Shown: positions 11,302 through 24,875 of the stretch, one piece after another
How the letters are laid out: the number at the start of each line of letters is the position of its first letter
Numbering within the stretch: position 1 is the first letter of the stretch
NCBI GenBank assembly: GCA_017562135.1
Contig: QEYB01000654.1
Location: 1,364,001-1,428,000 of the forward strand
DNA from: Dipylidium caninum
Taxonomy: Eukaryota > Platyhelminthes > Cestoda > Cyclophyllidea > Dipylidiidae
Length of the DNA stretch: 64,000 nt
Direction of reading: 5' to 3'
Program-made: the position numbers and the translations under genes
Notes under the pieces: model-generated
What the model saw: the letters and a program-made list of their open reading frames with translations, nothing else
What the model was told of the DNA's origin: nothing
The model's database searches: none

Positions 11302-14300
11302 ATGGCTGCTCATGAACTCATGTTTCCGGGCCACCTGACTCCGCCCGACATTGAGGCGTACCAACAGTTCTCCAAGCAGTCTGGCCTGCCCCTCCTCGCC
11401 ACCGGTCGTCTTCGAGACCTCCGCAAGGCCCCTCCCATCTGCCTGGACGGCATCGATGGCCGTCTCAACCCCGAATCCTTCTACATCAAGTCAAAATCGG
11501 CCGAAAAGTGCGGCCGAAATCGTCGAGTGGGGGAGGAAGCTGCGTTCGACGCGGTGCTTCATCTGCCCACACTGGAGGCGTGCAAGAGTGCGTTGGAGTG
11601 GAGGGGCAATCGAGGTCCGAAGGCCCAGTATGGCCGATTTCTTGAGAGAGGCAGTGTGGAGGCTTCGCAGGTGGTCGGAGCGTGGATGGGACGGATGTCG
11701 TCAATTCGAGAGGCTGTCGAGTCGTACATGAGGTCTGTCAGTGTGCAGTATTCCTCTTCTGGTCACCAAAACACACCCTCGGAGGCGTCGAGTGGGCCTC
11801 TCCTGCCGGAACCCTCCCTTCAGAATTGGAAAATGGCCAATGACATTGTAAACATGCTGATGGAAGGTCAACTGTCATGGAAACAAGCGCAAGGCATTTT
11901 TCGGAGTCAGAGTTGTGAACAGCACGAAATTGACTTGTTCTGTCAGCTTTCACCTCTGCAGAAATGGGTAGGTTATTCCGCGAAGCTATTATTGCCCCGT
12001 CTCCCTAGACACTTCATTGTGGAGCATCCAAATTGGGCTTCCTCGTGGCCACGAGGCGGTCGAACAGTTGCGCGGAGGTGGTCGACCGTTGGGGCGTTGC
12101 ACGCAATGTGGACGGGCCATTCTGGCCATTAGGTCTGGGGCCTCTTGGACCTCCGCCTAACCTTCGCGAAGCCGGCAACCTCGGTGAACTTGAGCGCAGG
12201 TGGCAGAGCAGAGAGAGAAACTCCTTAAAGTTCGACCAGCTCTTCTGCGCCCGGACGGTGCGGGAGGCTGGAGGAAATACGACTTTGAAAAAACCAGTAG
12301 TCGTTTTTGATGCCGAGTTGAGTCCACCGCTGCAGATAAGAATGACAAGGTCGGCGGCTTCGAGGGAGGTGGGAGAGTTGCTTTTCGAGTCTAGATTTGA
12401 ATCGGGCAATCTGAGACAGGCAAGACGAATGTGAGTTGAATAATGCAGATCCGCTTTGGTTCCATTAACGATTCTTAGACATGGTACCGGAAAAATGCCT
12501 CGAAGACTAATTACCATGGTCCTTATTTAAACGCATTGCAGCGGGACATTCGAATACGAACTCGTACTGACACCGGATCTGGTGACCGAGGCGCATTTAC
12601 AATGGTTCTTCTTTCAAGTAGTCGGCGCCCTAAGTGAAGTGGAATACACATTTCGTATTGTGAACCTGCTTAAAACCAGACGACTAGTTAAGACCGGCAC
12701 GTGAGAGCACCTTCTTCTAATTAGTGCTCCTGTGTAGGCGAGAAAATGCTTTTTTACTCTAAGAAGTTGGCTGAGAAGACGGGCAGCGGATGGACTCGAG
12801 TTGGCACGGATACCAGGTGAGGCACGTTATTCAAGCCTTTCACAGCGTGACTGAGATTTTGGGAAAGTGACATCTCTTTCTGATGTGTGAATTAGTCATC
12901 GGTTCCTTGAAACCGACTTGTTAATAAAGAAAATGACAGAAATTTTGTCGAACTGTAGTCAAGTATTAAAAATAATTTATGCAACTCTAATGAAAATCAC
13001 CGTTTTACATACAAAAATGCACTTGATCTGTGAATTGAGTTGGTAGCGATTGCCATCCTAGTTTGCGTTCTTTACGTGGTTTGGAAATGGAGGGCGCATA
13101 CATTTGACGGTGAAGACCACTTAGTTAAGGAATGACACGGCTGCGTTTGGAGATTAACTACAGAGTGTATACTTCTTTTTTGATAAAATACTACCATCTT
13201 TTTTAAATTAAAAGAGTTTAGGTGAGGTACAAGCACTAAGTGTAGGTGAAAAATAGCAAAGACGTCTACGGCGAATATAGCAGTTAACAATTTTATTTTG
13301 CCCATCGGTATGGGATCGTAGTGAATCGGCCAATTCCGGTATTTTAGGCTAATTAGCAGTAAAACCGTTTTAAAAGACAAATTTTAAAAGTAATAAAATC
13401 ATATAGTTTGATTTTTAAAATATCTTTAGAAAATAGGTTTAATGAATATAAAACGCAATAATTTTAAATTGATTGCTGAAGTAAATCGCTATTTGTCTTG
13501 CGTTTGGCGCTCCGTTTGCTTCTGTGTGCATTTGTTTCTGGCTTCGCCTTCTGATTGTCGGGGCGTCAAGCTCTTCCCATTCTGGCAACTTACTAATTCC
13601 AAGACAACTTCTCATGTCTCCCTCTATCACTAACTCTTGAATACATGTTTGGACCTTAATCCATCCGCCAGCTGTATGTAGTTCACCCGAATGATTCCCC
13701 CGTTCATCCCTTGTAAAATACAGTCTCTGGCTAGCAGCCTACTAAAAACGCTGATGAATTTGATGACTTGTAAGCTTCCATGTTTTGTCACTTGAAATAG
13801 TACGTAATTGATCAGATTTCGTGCTACGCAGTAGAAGAGAGAACCATTCAGTTTTTGGGCCGACTACGTTTATGCACACCACACAAGCAATGGCTAAATT
13901 GTTTACTCAACCTCCCTCCCCCAGAACTAATTGGAAGCACCAGATCCGTACATCGGGTCTTTTCTAGCGAGGATGCTTCCAATTCTTCTTATTATCCTAT
14001 GTCAACATTTAGCTACTCGAGGAATATGAACACAGAAAAGAACACACTGCTGAAGAAGGACAAAGTATATTACGAATTGAGGTGGAAAATGGTAAGCATT
14101 ACGGAGGCTCTCCTGCCCTGTCTAACAGCTTTACCTCTTTAGTGTTTCCCATATGACGACGATGAATGTGTATTCGCGCACTGCTACCCTTACACCTACA
14201 CCGATTTAAAGGCCGACATTCGTGAAGTGATGGGGAGATCGAGGCACCTCCCTATTGGAAGCGTTAAATGCGAAAAATTGTGCTCTACCTTAGCGGGCAA

Positions 14301-17044
14301 TACCTGCTTCACCTTAACAATCACCGACCCTGGTGAGACTCCCTTCTCTACCTCAGCTATATACTTCCTCTTCCATTTTGACGCCGTCCCGTGAAAGCGT
14401 GCTGATTTGTCCCATAGGATTGTGTACACTCTTACTTTACCCTTGACAATCCGTGCAAATAGATGGGACGAGACCGAGCATGGTGTTAGTGAGTATTCCG
14501 TGATTTCACATTCCCAGCATTCTGAAATGCACAGCATTCGTTATCTTTTCTTGATTTGTATCCACTTTCAGGGTATAAGGTTGGCAGAATCTATAACAAT
14601 AGAGTTTTACTGAGAAGTTTTGGATTTTAACTTTTGAATTGAGAGTCCTCTGATTGCATATATGTTGCGGGGGACGAATCGCCCTGCCCCACTAAGCCTT
14701 CGTTCCCTGGGTGGCTGAGGTGATCACACAGAGAAGAAAGTAATCTGCTGGCGCAAAGGCGGAGTGGGGGGCTACCAAAAAGCTTAACGGGTGAAGAGAT
14801 GTTTTTTTATCAATAACTGTCAAGATGATAATTTGTGAGTGCTGCCGAGAGTAAACAATCACCCGCTTGATGATCTATAACCGGAAAACCCAACGTTTTA
14901 AATGAGAATCATCGAGTTACTGAGTTTATTGGTCACAAAAAGGCAACGAAAAGTCGTTCTCGCTTTAGCAACAAGTGTTTATCCCTGTCAAATTAGTTAC
15001 TATTATTATTATTTTTTTAAAGCAATCCCAGACACCGAAAAGTATGCTGCAGTCTTTACAGCACGAGTGCATCCTGGTGAGACGGTCGGTTCGTGGAACA
15101 TGAAGGGTCTGATGGAGTTCTTGACACATTCGCGCAATGCAAAAGCCCGGGAGTTGAGACGGCGGTACGTCTTCAAGCTGGTCCCCATGATGAACGCCGA
15201 CGGGGTAATTGTGGGGAATTATAGGTGAGTGATAGAATTCCTCACGGGGAGTCGGTTTAGGTGTTCGTTGGTGGGCAGAGACGTTAACAGGACGTACACC
15301 CTCTACGGTCCGGATCGAGTTCCTGAGGTCCATCATACGCGCAAGCTTGTGGAGTATTGTCGCCAGAGATACAAGGTATATTTGACAGCTTTACTTCGTT
15401 CTCCCGTGGAAATTTTTGGCGACTCTTAATGTGATCATTAAGGTTTTTCCCCCGAGTAGTCGATTTTAGTCTCAAATCTCTCAATTCCATGTCTATATCT
15501 GAAACGCATTCACTGTCTTATTTATACCCGACACAAAGACTGATAACTTGGCTGTTTCTGTCTCCTCTTCTGGGCGAGTAGGCGAGTGAGCGAGTGAGCG
15601 AGTAAAAGTCTTCCTTCAACGCCTGCATCTGCTTAGCTGCCTGAAAAGCTTCTTCGCCGCCAGCGCCGAAGAAGCGCAATTGACTTCTTCTCTCGCTTAA
15701 AAACCAGCTTGAGCCTTCTTCACCAAAACGCCTTTTTTAGGACGTCATATTTTGCGATTTCCACGGTCACAGTCAGGCTTTCAACGCCTTTATCTACGGC
15801 ACGGATTCCGGCTATCGCTGCGTCAACGCCGAAGCTGTGTCTGAGCCCCCCAAAACCTATCTGACGAATCCAAAGCAATACTTGGTCGACCGAATGATCC
15901 CCTTCTTGATCAGTAAACAGGTAGACTCACTGTCCCCTCTTCGCTTAATTTGCTTTTGTGACAACTTGTCCACGTTTAATCTGTCTTGGGTGTCCGAGTG
16001 CAATTTTTCTTCTTCTACTGGCATGCAAAATATAAGTGATTGTGGCAGCGGGACAACTTCCTCCCACTTTCAGGCTATTGCCCCGCATTTGACTAAAATT
16101 GAGCGAATCCGAATGCGCCGAGTTTGGGGGAGACAAAGTTACTAATTAGTTGAGTTGTTTTAGGAGCCGCGTCGATTCTCCTTCAGAAGCTGTCGTTTCG
16201 CCCTGCAGCCCTGGCGCGAGGGCTGTGCGCGAATCGCTTTGTGGCGCAAGTTTAACATCACCCACTGCTTTACGATGGAGACGTCTCTGTTCGGAACTAA
16301 TCTCGAACCAGGGTATGCTGCGTCCCTCTTTTCCCTTCAATCTCCACCTTTCCGCCTGCTGTAGCCTTTCTCTTAAAGGTCAGGTCTTCGATACTTTAAT
16401 CGCTGCGACCTGCAGGACTTGGGCCAGAGTGTGGCCTTGGCTCTTTTGGAATTCCATGAGATTCAGAGCGATGCAAGGTAGGCAGTTGTGGGTGTGACTA
16501 ATGGACACTTTTATCAGTAAGTATACCCAAGTGCTGATCGAGATGGGAAGAACATTGTTGCATGAGATCATGCTGGCTCGACTTGTGGCAAGGCGAAATC
16601 ATGCCTGCCAGAGGCAACAATCGCGGTCTCCTGCTGTGGGTATGTGGTGTCATAATTGTAATGCAAACCCTACTGATTTCATTTAAGTAGGAGTATTTTA
16701 CCATTGTAGGTCAGTTGGCTACTGATAAAGTTGGGACAAGCAACATCGCCTCGGTCGATGATTTCGCGAGAGCCTTCAACCAGCTGGGCGATTTCTTGAT
16801 GGAGGACGATGAGATAGAGAGTAGTAGTGCATCGGATACCGACTCTGTCCACGAATTCGATAGCTCTTTAAAGGCGAAGACTAAAAATGTGATGGCCGAT
16901 GCGGGGAATGACAATAAAGCACGGCGTAAACCCCGGCGTCGGAGGCGCCGAAAATGCAGGAGGCGAAGGAGGAACCGTCGACGCAGATTACGCCTTCTAA
17001 AAGCGCTTAGTGCTGATGGAACACAGGTTCGTTTCAGACGTTAA
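11302..17044 (+). CDS. Cytosolic carboxypeptidase (M14 family, AGBL/CCP), tubulin deglutamylase-type
   Basis: Zinc metallocarboxypeptidase of the CCP/AGBL family; relatives remove glutamates from tubulin tails. Exons read as 11302-11967, 12009-12430, 12542-~12686, ~12743-12816, 13968-14091, 14143-14332, 15023-15224, 15261-15375, 15741-15920, 16164-16312, 16379-16477, 16518-16639 and 16710-17044, about 940 codons in frame. The CCP N-domain is clear: [40 protein letters not shown]. The catalytic domain has TARVHPGET (zinc His and Glu), [29 protein letters not shown] (third zinc ligand) and [12 protein letters not shown] with the catalytic Glu. The first ~220 residues are not recognised, and the C-terminus carries an acidic stretch then a striking Arg-rich tail. 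The exon 3/4 junction is uncertain: the frame requires GTTAAG at 12687 rather than the stronger-looking GTGAGA at 12701. Intron 1 is only 41 nt. Start ATG 11302 is the first Met in the frame. The exact paralogue (AGBL2/3 versus AGTPBP1 type) is undecided. Confidence 0.9.
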
Positions 17045-20000
17045 TATCGCCCGTCTAATTCTACCAACAGTAGAAGAGGGTTTCGCGAAGGCTCAAATTT
17101 AAATAAGTTGTATATTTTCTAATCTATTTTGTCAAATTGAGCCATGAGATCTCGTTAGTATTCTCTTAGTCTTTCATGTGTCGCGCAGGAATGTTCAAGA
17201 TATGATAATTTCACGATGCCATGCAGCTTATGTTTTGGTGGTAAATCACTTGAAATACAATTCTCTGGAAACTGTGAACCCGGTATTTTCACGGTCACCT
17301 AGGTCACAAGGCTGCGTCCGCTGACTTGTGAATTGTCATATCGTTTAAAAGCGGCTGCTTTAGTAGTAAACTAGCAACTACATGTCGAAGCCTGACCCAG
17401 TTGACTCATGCCAGCTGACCCAGCCGACATCCCATCGTGCCACGTTGAAGGCCTCGCGCTGGACTGAGTCGCCGTCTGAATACTTGCTTACACGCCTGCC
17501 CTCGTGTTATTGTTTTTTCTGGGGTGATAGTCTCACCCTGATGTGGCCTCGTGCATAACATCCAAACACTGGTGGAGTTTCATATTAATTCTATGCTCTC
17601 CGACACACTTGAACGAGTATTTCGAATTCTGCCCACTCCTTCCTTCCTTTCTCGGGTAGCCTAAAATGCCGGTCACGCGTTCTCCTGTTACCTACTAATT
17701 TCCCTCCGAGCTTTAGTGTTTTAGGTCGTTTTGGCTCTCCTTCTTTCCCCTTTGAGAAATCAGTGCTGGCGCATGAGATTAGACCTTTCGTTTGGCGTAG
17801 CAAGCGCCCCACATCCACCGCCGACGAGACCAGATCCCGTCCGTCGTGGTTTGCGTTCTCCGTAATTAGTTGGTTGGGCTACAACGGTAAAAATGGGGGG
17901 GGGGGGGTGCGGCAGGCGAATACTCCCCGTAGGGGAGAAGTCTACTCCACGCCACTGAGAGCCTCCCAATGGGATTCTGAGTTGGCCTCGCACGAGTCTG
18001 GGATAGTTGGCCATCCGGGCTGATTTGTTGGCCGAGTTCCACGCAAATGCCCCACCGCGATTCGTCGGCCAGTTGGCAGTCCTCCCACCCTACGGCGGGG
18101 GGAATGTTGGCACACACCGAGTTCTTAACGGTGAGGCTGGACGCGGCAGTCCTGGCAGGTGTTCCGGCCGGCGGACGAAGGTGGGCGAGGTGGAGTGAAC
18201 GATTTACGGCCCATGTAAACGACTCAGGTCTCAGTCGTTCGTTGTTTTCGGCGAGAGAGGCCCCGGCCCCCTGCTCCGGAGTGAGCGGACACAGGCAAGG
18301 CGGCGTTGACGGGACTTGCATTCGCGTTGATCGCCTCAAACTCCTCTTCTCTCGACAGTGCTAGTTTCAGCAGGCGGTGGAATGCGGTGGCAGTCGTGGA
18401 TGAACGCAAAATTTGTTCTCCTCGTTGCCCTAACACCTCATTTAATCGTAAGACTCGCTCCACACTCGTCGCTATCGTCTCCATTCCACGCCCCGCTCGT
18501 CGTCCTCCTCGGTGAAATGCTAAAAGGACTGTCATGTAATTTGTAAAGTGTGTCGGGTTGAATGACACTTGTGTGCTGTCGAGGCGTTTCTCGTCTCCTC
18601 CTCCTCCTGTTCATTCTCCTTATTCTCTCGCCTTAGCAGGCGTCAACCACCCACTTTTCACACGTCGTCACGTCTCTCAGTCTTCAGCACCCCTCGGAAA
18701 TCATAAACGGTTGGACCGAATTAAGCCCCTCGTTCACACATGCACGAGTTCATTTGTTATCATTTGGAGGCGACAACGTCTACACCCAGACCACGTCGTG
18801 CCTTTACGACGTGATCGCCTTCCTGTCCGCCACCTCGTTTACTCTGGTCGCCTTTCTTCCACCATCGAAAAGTCCTCTCCCTTTCTATAACAGCGATTTT
18901 TACCACACAGCACGAGTTTATTCGGCGCGTGTTTGCCTCTCTACTTTTGTCGCCGCGTGTCTGCCTGCCTGACGTGGTAGATTGACCAGAGCAAAGCCGA
19001 TTTACGTCAGTCTTAGGTGGTGTAAAGCCCTCCTGATAGAGTTAATTTGCCCCGCTGTGTTTTTTATGCGCTTTTCAACGAGGAAGGAACGCCACAGAAG
19101 CACGTGGCAACTCGTTGAGGGTGTTTGGCGAAGACACACGTTGGAAGGGGTGATTTCAAGCCTCCTGGACGACCATCGTTGGTCGACGACGCGGTTGTTG
19201 AGACCGCGGTGGCGCGAGGTCCCCTTCCGTCCGCATCGGAGACCGCGGAAAGGCTCAGCACGCCATCTCGGACCATATTCGGGAGACAGGGTTTCGGTGT
19301 GGAAACATTCAAGGCGGGCGCCACTTGAATTAAATCGGGAGGAGTTTGGATGCTCGAGTCGCCCTCACCAACGTTTGCACTTTGTGTGTGGAAAAAAATC
19401 GAGCCTCTCGTGAGGCGGATGTCAACTGGGTATAAAAAAAAAAAAAGTGGACTATCGGGAGAAAAATGGCAGAGAAAAGGGCATGTCGTTGAGCCGGAGA
19501 ACCTCCGCCTCCCGAATCAGAGAATGCTGTGGTGTTGGGTGCTGGGAGATTGGAGGATGAGCGCAGTGTGGGTTTTGAATTCGGAGAAATATCATCCGCG
19601 TGGCGATAAATTACGGACGACAGTCCGAGAAAGGAGGTCGGCGATGTTCAACGCGAAGCACATCATCCCGCAGCGTCGAAAGAGTCGGCCACAAGGCTGA
19701 GAAATTCTCCCGCATCCACCATATTTCCCGGACGGAGCATCCCGCGCCTATCACCACTTCTTTTTTGTCCTTACAAAGCTTTTTTTTTTTTTGGGGGGGG
19801 GGGGGATCAAAAAGGAATTCGAGGATGACGAGGAGGTCAAGCAAGCAACCGCTGACCTTTCAACATCAACATGTTTTTAGAAAAAAAATCGGGTCATTTA
19901 ACTTGCGCTCACGCTGATCAGAGGTCGTTAATAATAAAAATGGCAGTCGTGTTGTTTATTATTTCACAAAACTTATCGACGGTGGGGGAAAAAAGTTGTC

Positions 20001-22368
20001 TTTTGGATGATGCCAAAAGCCGGTAGAACTTTTTGGCGGACCTGACACGTGGTTGCCAAGGCGTCTGGCCGTCAGACTGCGGCGCGTTTGACTTCCGCCC
20101 GCCTCGACGGCGTTTGGATGCTTGTCGCAGTCGTCGGAGGCCGAGGAGACGATGTCACGCGAGGCGCTCGGTGCTTCTCTTTAACGCGTCTGCATTGGTT
20201 TAGACCAGTCGAGGCGATCAACGCCCGAGCGTCCAGGCGACCGGACAGCTGCCATTCGACGCGCCACCGCCACCGACCCCGCCGGTGCCCCACTCGGCGT
20301 CCAAAGGGCCCTGCTCCGCCAGTCGGGTGAGTCTTGCCAGTCTTTGGCCCGTGGCGACGCGGAAGGACGTTGGTACTGCCGAGTTTTGCGAATTCCCCCC
20401 GACTCCGCCCCCTTGCAAACCCACCCAGTCAGAAGAACGGGGGGAGGGAGAAGCGTCCATCCCGTCTTCCTTCCTCTTCTTGGAGGTAGCACCATACTCT
20501 ACTCGTCCGTTTTTTCGAGTACGTCTGTTGGGAAAAGAGGCCTGCGCACTCGTCCGACGTGTGCGAGCCATTCGTGGGGAGGGGAGGGGGGGGGGAGTGG
20601 ACGGAAAGCCGGGGCAGCACGGAGTGGAACCGCCACTGCCGAGTCATTTCGCCTTCGCCGGGTGGCAGACGTTTCCGAGGGCCTACTCCGAGGACGGAGG
20701 GCTCCAGGCCTCGAAGCATGGACGAACTGATGAGGTGCGGCAGCGTGGAGACAGCCGATGCCATCCTCGCGGAGAGGCTGCAGTGGGCTGGGTGAAGGCG
20801 CGGATGCGCTCAGAACTGTTTTGCTCTGGCGGGAGCGGATAAATGGCTGGAGAGTGGCTGACTGCGCTCTCAGTGGCGGCCACGGGGCCGATGGAGGCGA
20901 TCTCGGGCAGACGCGATGGGAATTAACTGCCGCATTTTTGTGTCCGTGGCCATGTCAAAACACGCGACCCTCTGCCGTCCCGCGTTCTACCCTTTTTCCC
21001 TCTCTCTCCCTCTCTCTCTCCTGCAGTCGTGCGGATTTGCGTCAGCCTTGCGAATTGGGGGAAGGAAGCCGTCCAGTCGGACAGTTTTAAAGCTGCCTCT
21101 CCGTTCGCCCTCCTTTTATGACCTTGAAACCACTCGTGAGAACCAATCAAGAGCGAGGCTGAAGCAGCCAATTGGCAGCGTTGACGTGGTTAGACGACGA
21201 TTTCAGCGTTTTCTCCGCACTGAGTAGAAGTTCCCCTGAGGATCAGCTACTTCCACGACCCCCTATGCACCAGTCCACACCTTCTCTCGCTGTGTAAATA
21301 AATGGCTCAGCACACATTTTTCGCATTTGATTTACTCGGCACCCCTCGTTTTCTCCGTACACAGACGGTGTGAGCGCAGCAGAAGTGGCAGAATGCCACC
21401 TGCAAGTGTTGTTCACACCCGAGCTGGTTGACACAAGGCATTAGCGTGTGCTGACCGGATCAGGTGATCGGTGGATGTCAGTGCAGATTGGCGAATAAGC
21501 CTGACACCTTCGGAGGGCGGTGCAGGAAAATGGCGCCAGCTCAACCGCTGGCACAACCCACCCCTCCCTGCCCTGCCCATTTCCGCCCTCAACGCGTCTG
21601 CACCAGCACCAGGGCGTTGCATCTTCAGCACCAGGGCGTTGCATCTTCAGCGGGTGCCGGTTTTTCGGCTTAATGCGACGCCGTTTTGCGTACCCATTCA
21701 CGCGGTTGACAGGCAGCGACAGCCCGCAAGTCGACGCCTCGAGCTGTTGAACTCGCTTAGGAGTTCTGGCCTGAGGCATTTATGATCACACGGACTCCGC
21801 TGCCAGGCATGGGTGGGCGAAAGCGTCTCCACTACCACGCAAGAACCCTCCGCCTTCCTGACTGGCGTCTGTCAGCCGGTCCGGTCTAATTCGCTCCGAC
21901 TCACTCGGCCGAATTGGTACGAGCCGCATGCCAGGGCGCCTCGTGGCTACCGCCCTCGCCACCACCGCTGGCCGTGCTCTGCCCCTCGCAAAAAACGCCC
22001 AAGTGGGACCGGGGGCAACGGCGAGGAGAGGCACAGAAGCTCGCAGTCAATCACACCGCACATCAGACAAGCACACGCCAGTCAGTCGTCACATGGCATG
22101 CAGGCGTGGGACCTGAGCCAGGGGCCCCGCGGCAAGGGCGGTCTTCGCCACACACACCCTCTCTCCCTCGCCGCAGAAAAGCCAGTCACAGCGAGGACTG
22201 GCAACGTGCCGCCTCCAACTCGCCTCCTGCTGCATTTTCTGCATCACATGACTCGGCGCCACGCGGCACACCCGCCGAGGCGAAGTGGGAGACGCCGCCT
22301 CGGCCCGTCCTGCCCGTCGGTCTCCTCCCCAACCCTCCCCACAAGGTGTTCCTTTTTGTCAAAAGCGT
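17045..22368. other. Gene-free G+C-rich region with homopolymers and a short tandem repeat
   Basis: No recognised gene in about 5.3 kb. It contains G runs near 17896-17907 and 20585-20595, a T13/G13 junction at 19780-19805, a CT-rich tract at 20996-21021, and a perfect 22-bp direct duplication at 21607-21650. Many frames of 100-190 codons overlap on both strands (for example 20285-20842 plus and 20181-20571 minus), as expected where G+C is high. None has a domain or consistent splice pattern. Confidence 0.4.
21607..21650. repeat. Two perfect tandem copies of a 22-bp unit
   Basis: The unit beginning CACCAGGGCGTTGCATC occurs at 21607-21628 and again at 21629-21650 without mismatch. No associated gene or hallmark of a mobile element. 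Confidence 0.9.
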
Positions 22369-22374
22369 TTTATT
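22369..22374 (-). promoter_or_regulatory. Poly(A) signal of FBPase gene
   Basis: AATAAA on the minus strand about 95 nt beyond the FBPase stop codon, a normal distance for 3' end formation. Confidence 0.6.
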
Positions 22375-22469
22375 AGCAGGACTATTTAACTCGTAGCTAG
22401 GCGGGAGGAGGGGGATTCACGGAGTGGACGGCGTGGAGTAATCAAGGATGTATTCCATGCCGAAGCCCT

Positions 22470-24875
22470 TCAGCAGTCGCCTTTGGCGCCTTCCGTGACG
22501 AAGTGGATGGCCTCGTCCACATCCTCGGAGCTGCCCAGGAAGATGGGAGAGCGTTGGTGAATATGGTGCGGCTTAATATCCAGTATCTTCAGGCCCTCCT
22601 TCGCCATCGCCTTCCCCCCCGCCTGCTCCACCAGGTAGGCCATCGGGTTGCACTCGTAGAGGAGTCGCAGCTGGGCAGAAAGGAAGTCCGTTTGCCAATC
22701 TTTAGACAATTCAGCGGAAATGCCAAAAAGAGACAGACGCGTCCCACGGGGTGGCGGTGCCAGAGAACGAGGCGGGGGCCCAACGACTAGCCCCGCCACC
22801 AGACGTGGCCACTAAGGCGAGGCGACTGGACAGCTTTGTGGGGAAGAAAAACCGTGGGCTGACGCCATGCCCCACGGACTGCTTCCCTGGATACTGAAGA
22901 CTGTCTATCGAAGGGAGGAAAGGGAAAAGGAGGAGGAGGAGGAGAGGGGGTTTGCTATTTGTACGCGGGTCATTTGGCCTCCCCCCCAGAAAGGCGGACG
23001 GTCGTCGGAATCACTAAGGGTCAGGTAAAAATCGCGCCTGAGCAATGACCAGGAGCGCAAAGTGACGCTGACACCAGCGGAGCCCCGGGGGAACGCGAAT
23101 GAAGGAGGGGAAGGGGGGAGGCGACGCGGTGAGACTCACCTTTCCCTCGGGGGGCGGTGCTCAGGACCGGGTAGATGAAGATGCCCCCGTAGAGAAGCGT
23201 CCGATGAACATCGGCCACCATGGAGCCGATGTAACGGCCTTGATAGGGTTTGCCGCTCTGCAAAGGGGAGAATCAAGAGAGGAGAGGCTTAATTGCCGAC
23301 TGTCCAAAGACTGAATGGGGGCGGGGGCACAAACCTTGGGAAATTTCTTCTCGTGGATGTAATTCACCAAGCCCTTATCCCAGTAGGCCGTGTTACCCTC
23401 GTTGATAGCGTAGATATGCCCTCGTTTGGGAATCCTAATGTTGGGTTGAGTGAGAATGAATTCGCCGAAGGACTAGGAAAGTGAGGAGAGAGAAGAAAAG
23501 GCAGTTCAAACGGGAAATCAAGGGAAACAACAACAGACGCAAGAGTTAGACAGCTGCCAGGCCTACCGGATCCAGAGTGAATCCGTGGACACCCGAGCCC
23601 AGAGAGAGCACAATCATCGTCGAGCTGCCGTAGATCGCGTAGCCTGCGGCCACCGTGTTCCTTCCGCTCTGGAGGGCCTCGCTGGGGTCGGCACTGCTGT
23701 GGTCTGCGCGCTTCCTTCGAAACACGGAGAAAATCGAGCCCACCGAGCCGAGACAGTCGATGTTGGAGGAGCCGTCCATCGGGTCAAAGGCGACTATGTA
23801 CTTCCCCTGATGCTGTGGCTCAACGATAATCGGCTCCTCATTCTCCTCCGTGACGAGCATGCAGGTTGTGTAGGAGGCGATCATCATGTTGATGAAGAGT
23901 TCGTTGGACAGAACGTCCAATTTCTTCACCTCCTCCCCTTGGACATTCGAGGCTCCAGTGAAGCCGTAGCTGAAGGAATGCCGACTGATTAGTGGAAGAA
24001 GAAGGAAGTAGGGGACTCTCGAGACCTGCTCATCCCGCTGTTCCCCCGTTCAAACTCTCGACTGCCCCAAACCACAGGGCGGGGGACTGGGAGAGCTTGG
24101 AATGGAGCAGGGGAAAGGAGAAGAGCAAACCTCTTTCGATGCACGTGGCACATCCTGAGAGGGTGGAAGAGGGGCTTGCCAATCCCGAGTAGATACATTC
24201 AGCATGCAATTTTACACGGTAAGCAGCCAATCACCACGGGGAGCTTTGTGAGCGCGAGAAAAGCGGGGCAAAGGGGACTTTATTTAACTCATTATCGAGT
24301 TCCGCGACGATCACGGAGCATGAAAAGGCCGCGAATGCGAGGATGTCCAAGCGGAAAGGCCTCGAACAATGTGCAGTGCGACGAAGTGGAGGAAACAATG
24401 CAACGAAGTGCATCACCCGGCACTGAGTATGCGAGTGATCTCAGGACATACCATGCCATCCTCACACCTTCTCACTCTTTCACGTATTCATAATGAAAGA
24501 CATTCAAGAAGGTAACGCTTGCCGAGATGCAAAACATAGGACAGGGATTTGAGAGATTCTCAACGCTACAGACGACAAAACAATCAAATTTATACAAATT
24601 CCAAGAAAGAAGGTCCAGGGGGAAGACTACTACGATAAACTTCATTTTAGTGCTTTCATAGTGCACGAGGTGCAAAACAGAGAGAAGTGAGAGACGTCTT
24701 CTTACAGTTCGGCAATGCCGGCCTTCCTAACGGCATTCGAAATGGATTTGACAGCCGTCTGGATGCCATTCATGAGTTGAGTCAACTCCCCCGAGGCTGC
24801 TGGGTACTTCATCTGCTCAGAGATGATGAAGCGCGTCAAGGTCATGCAGTTTGTGTCGAATTTATCCAAGGGCAT
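22470..24875 (-). CDS. FBP1: Fructose-1,6-bisphosphatase
   Basis: Gluconeogenic enzyme hydrolysing fructose 1,6-bisphosphate to fructose 6-phosphate in the cytosol. Coding exons, minus strand: 24706-24875 (ATG at 24875), 23567-23969, 23335-23472, 23140-23257 and 22470-22670. About 342 residues, normal for the family. Visible signatures: TLTRF and [10 protein letters not shown] in the N-terminal AMP-site helix region, [24 protein letters not shown], the metal-site motif [40 protein letters not shown] and [19 protein letters not shown]. An acceptor just 5' of the ATG (TCTTGCAG/ACGCA) shows that a 5' UTR exon lies further upstream. Exon 4 carries one base too many: the G6 run at 23149-23154 must be read as five for STAP-EGK to join LRLLYE in frame, so the gene as written is frameshifted. 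I read this as an assembly error rather than a pseudogene, because every other exon and junction is perfect. Confidence 0.95.
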
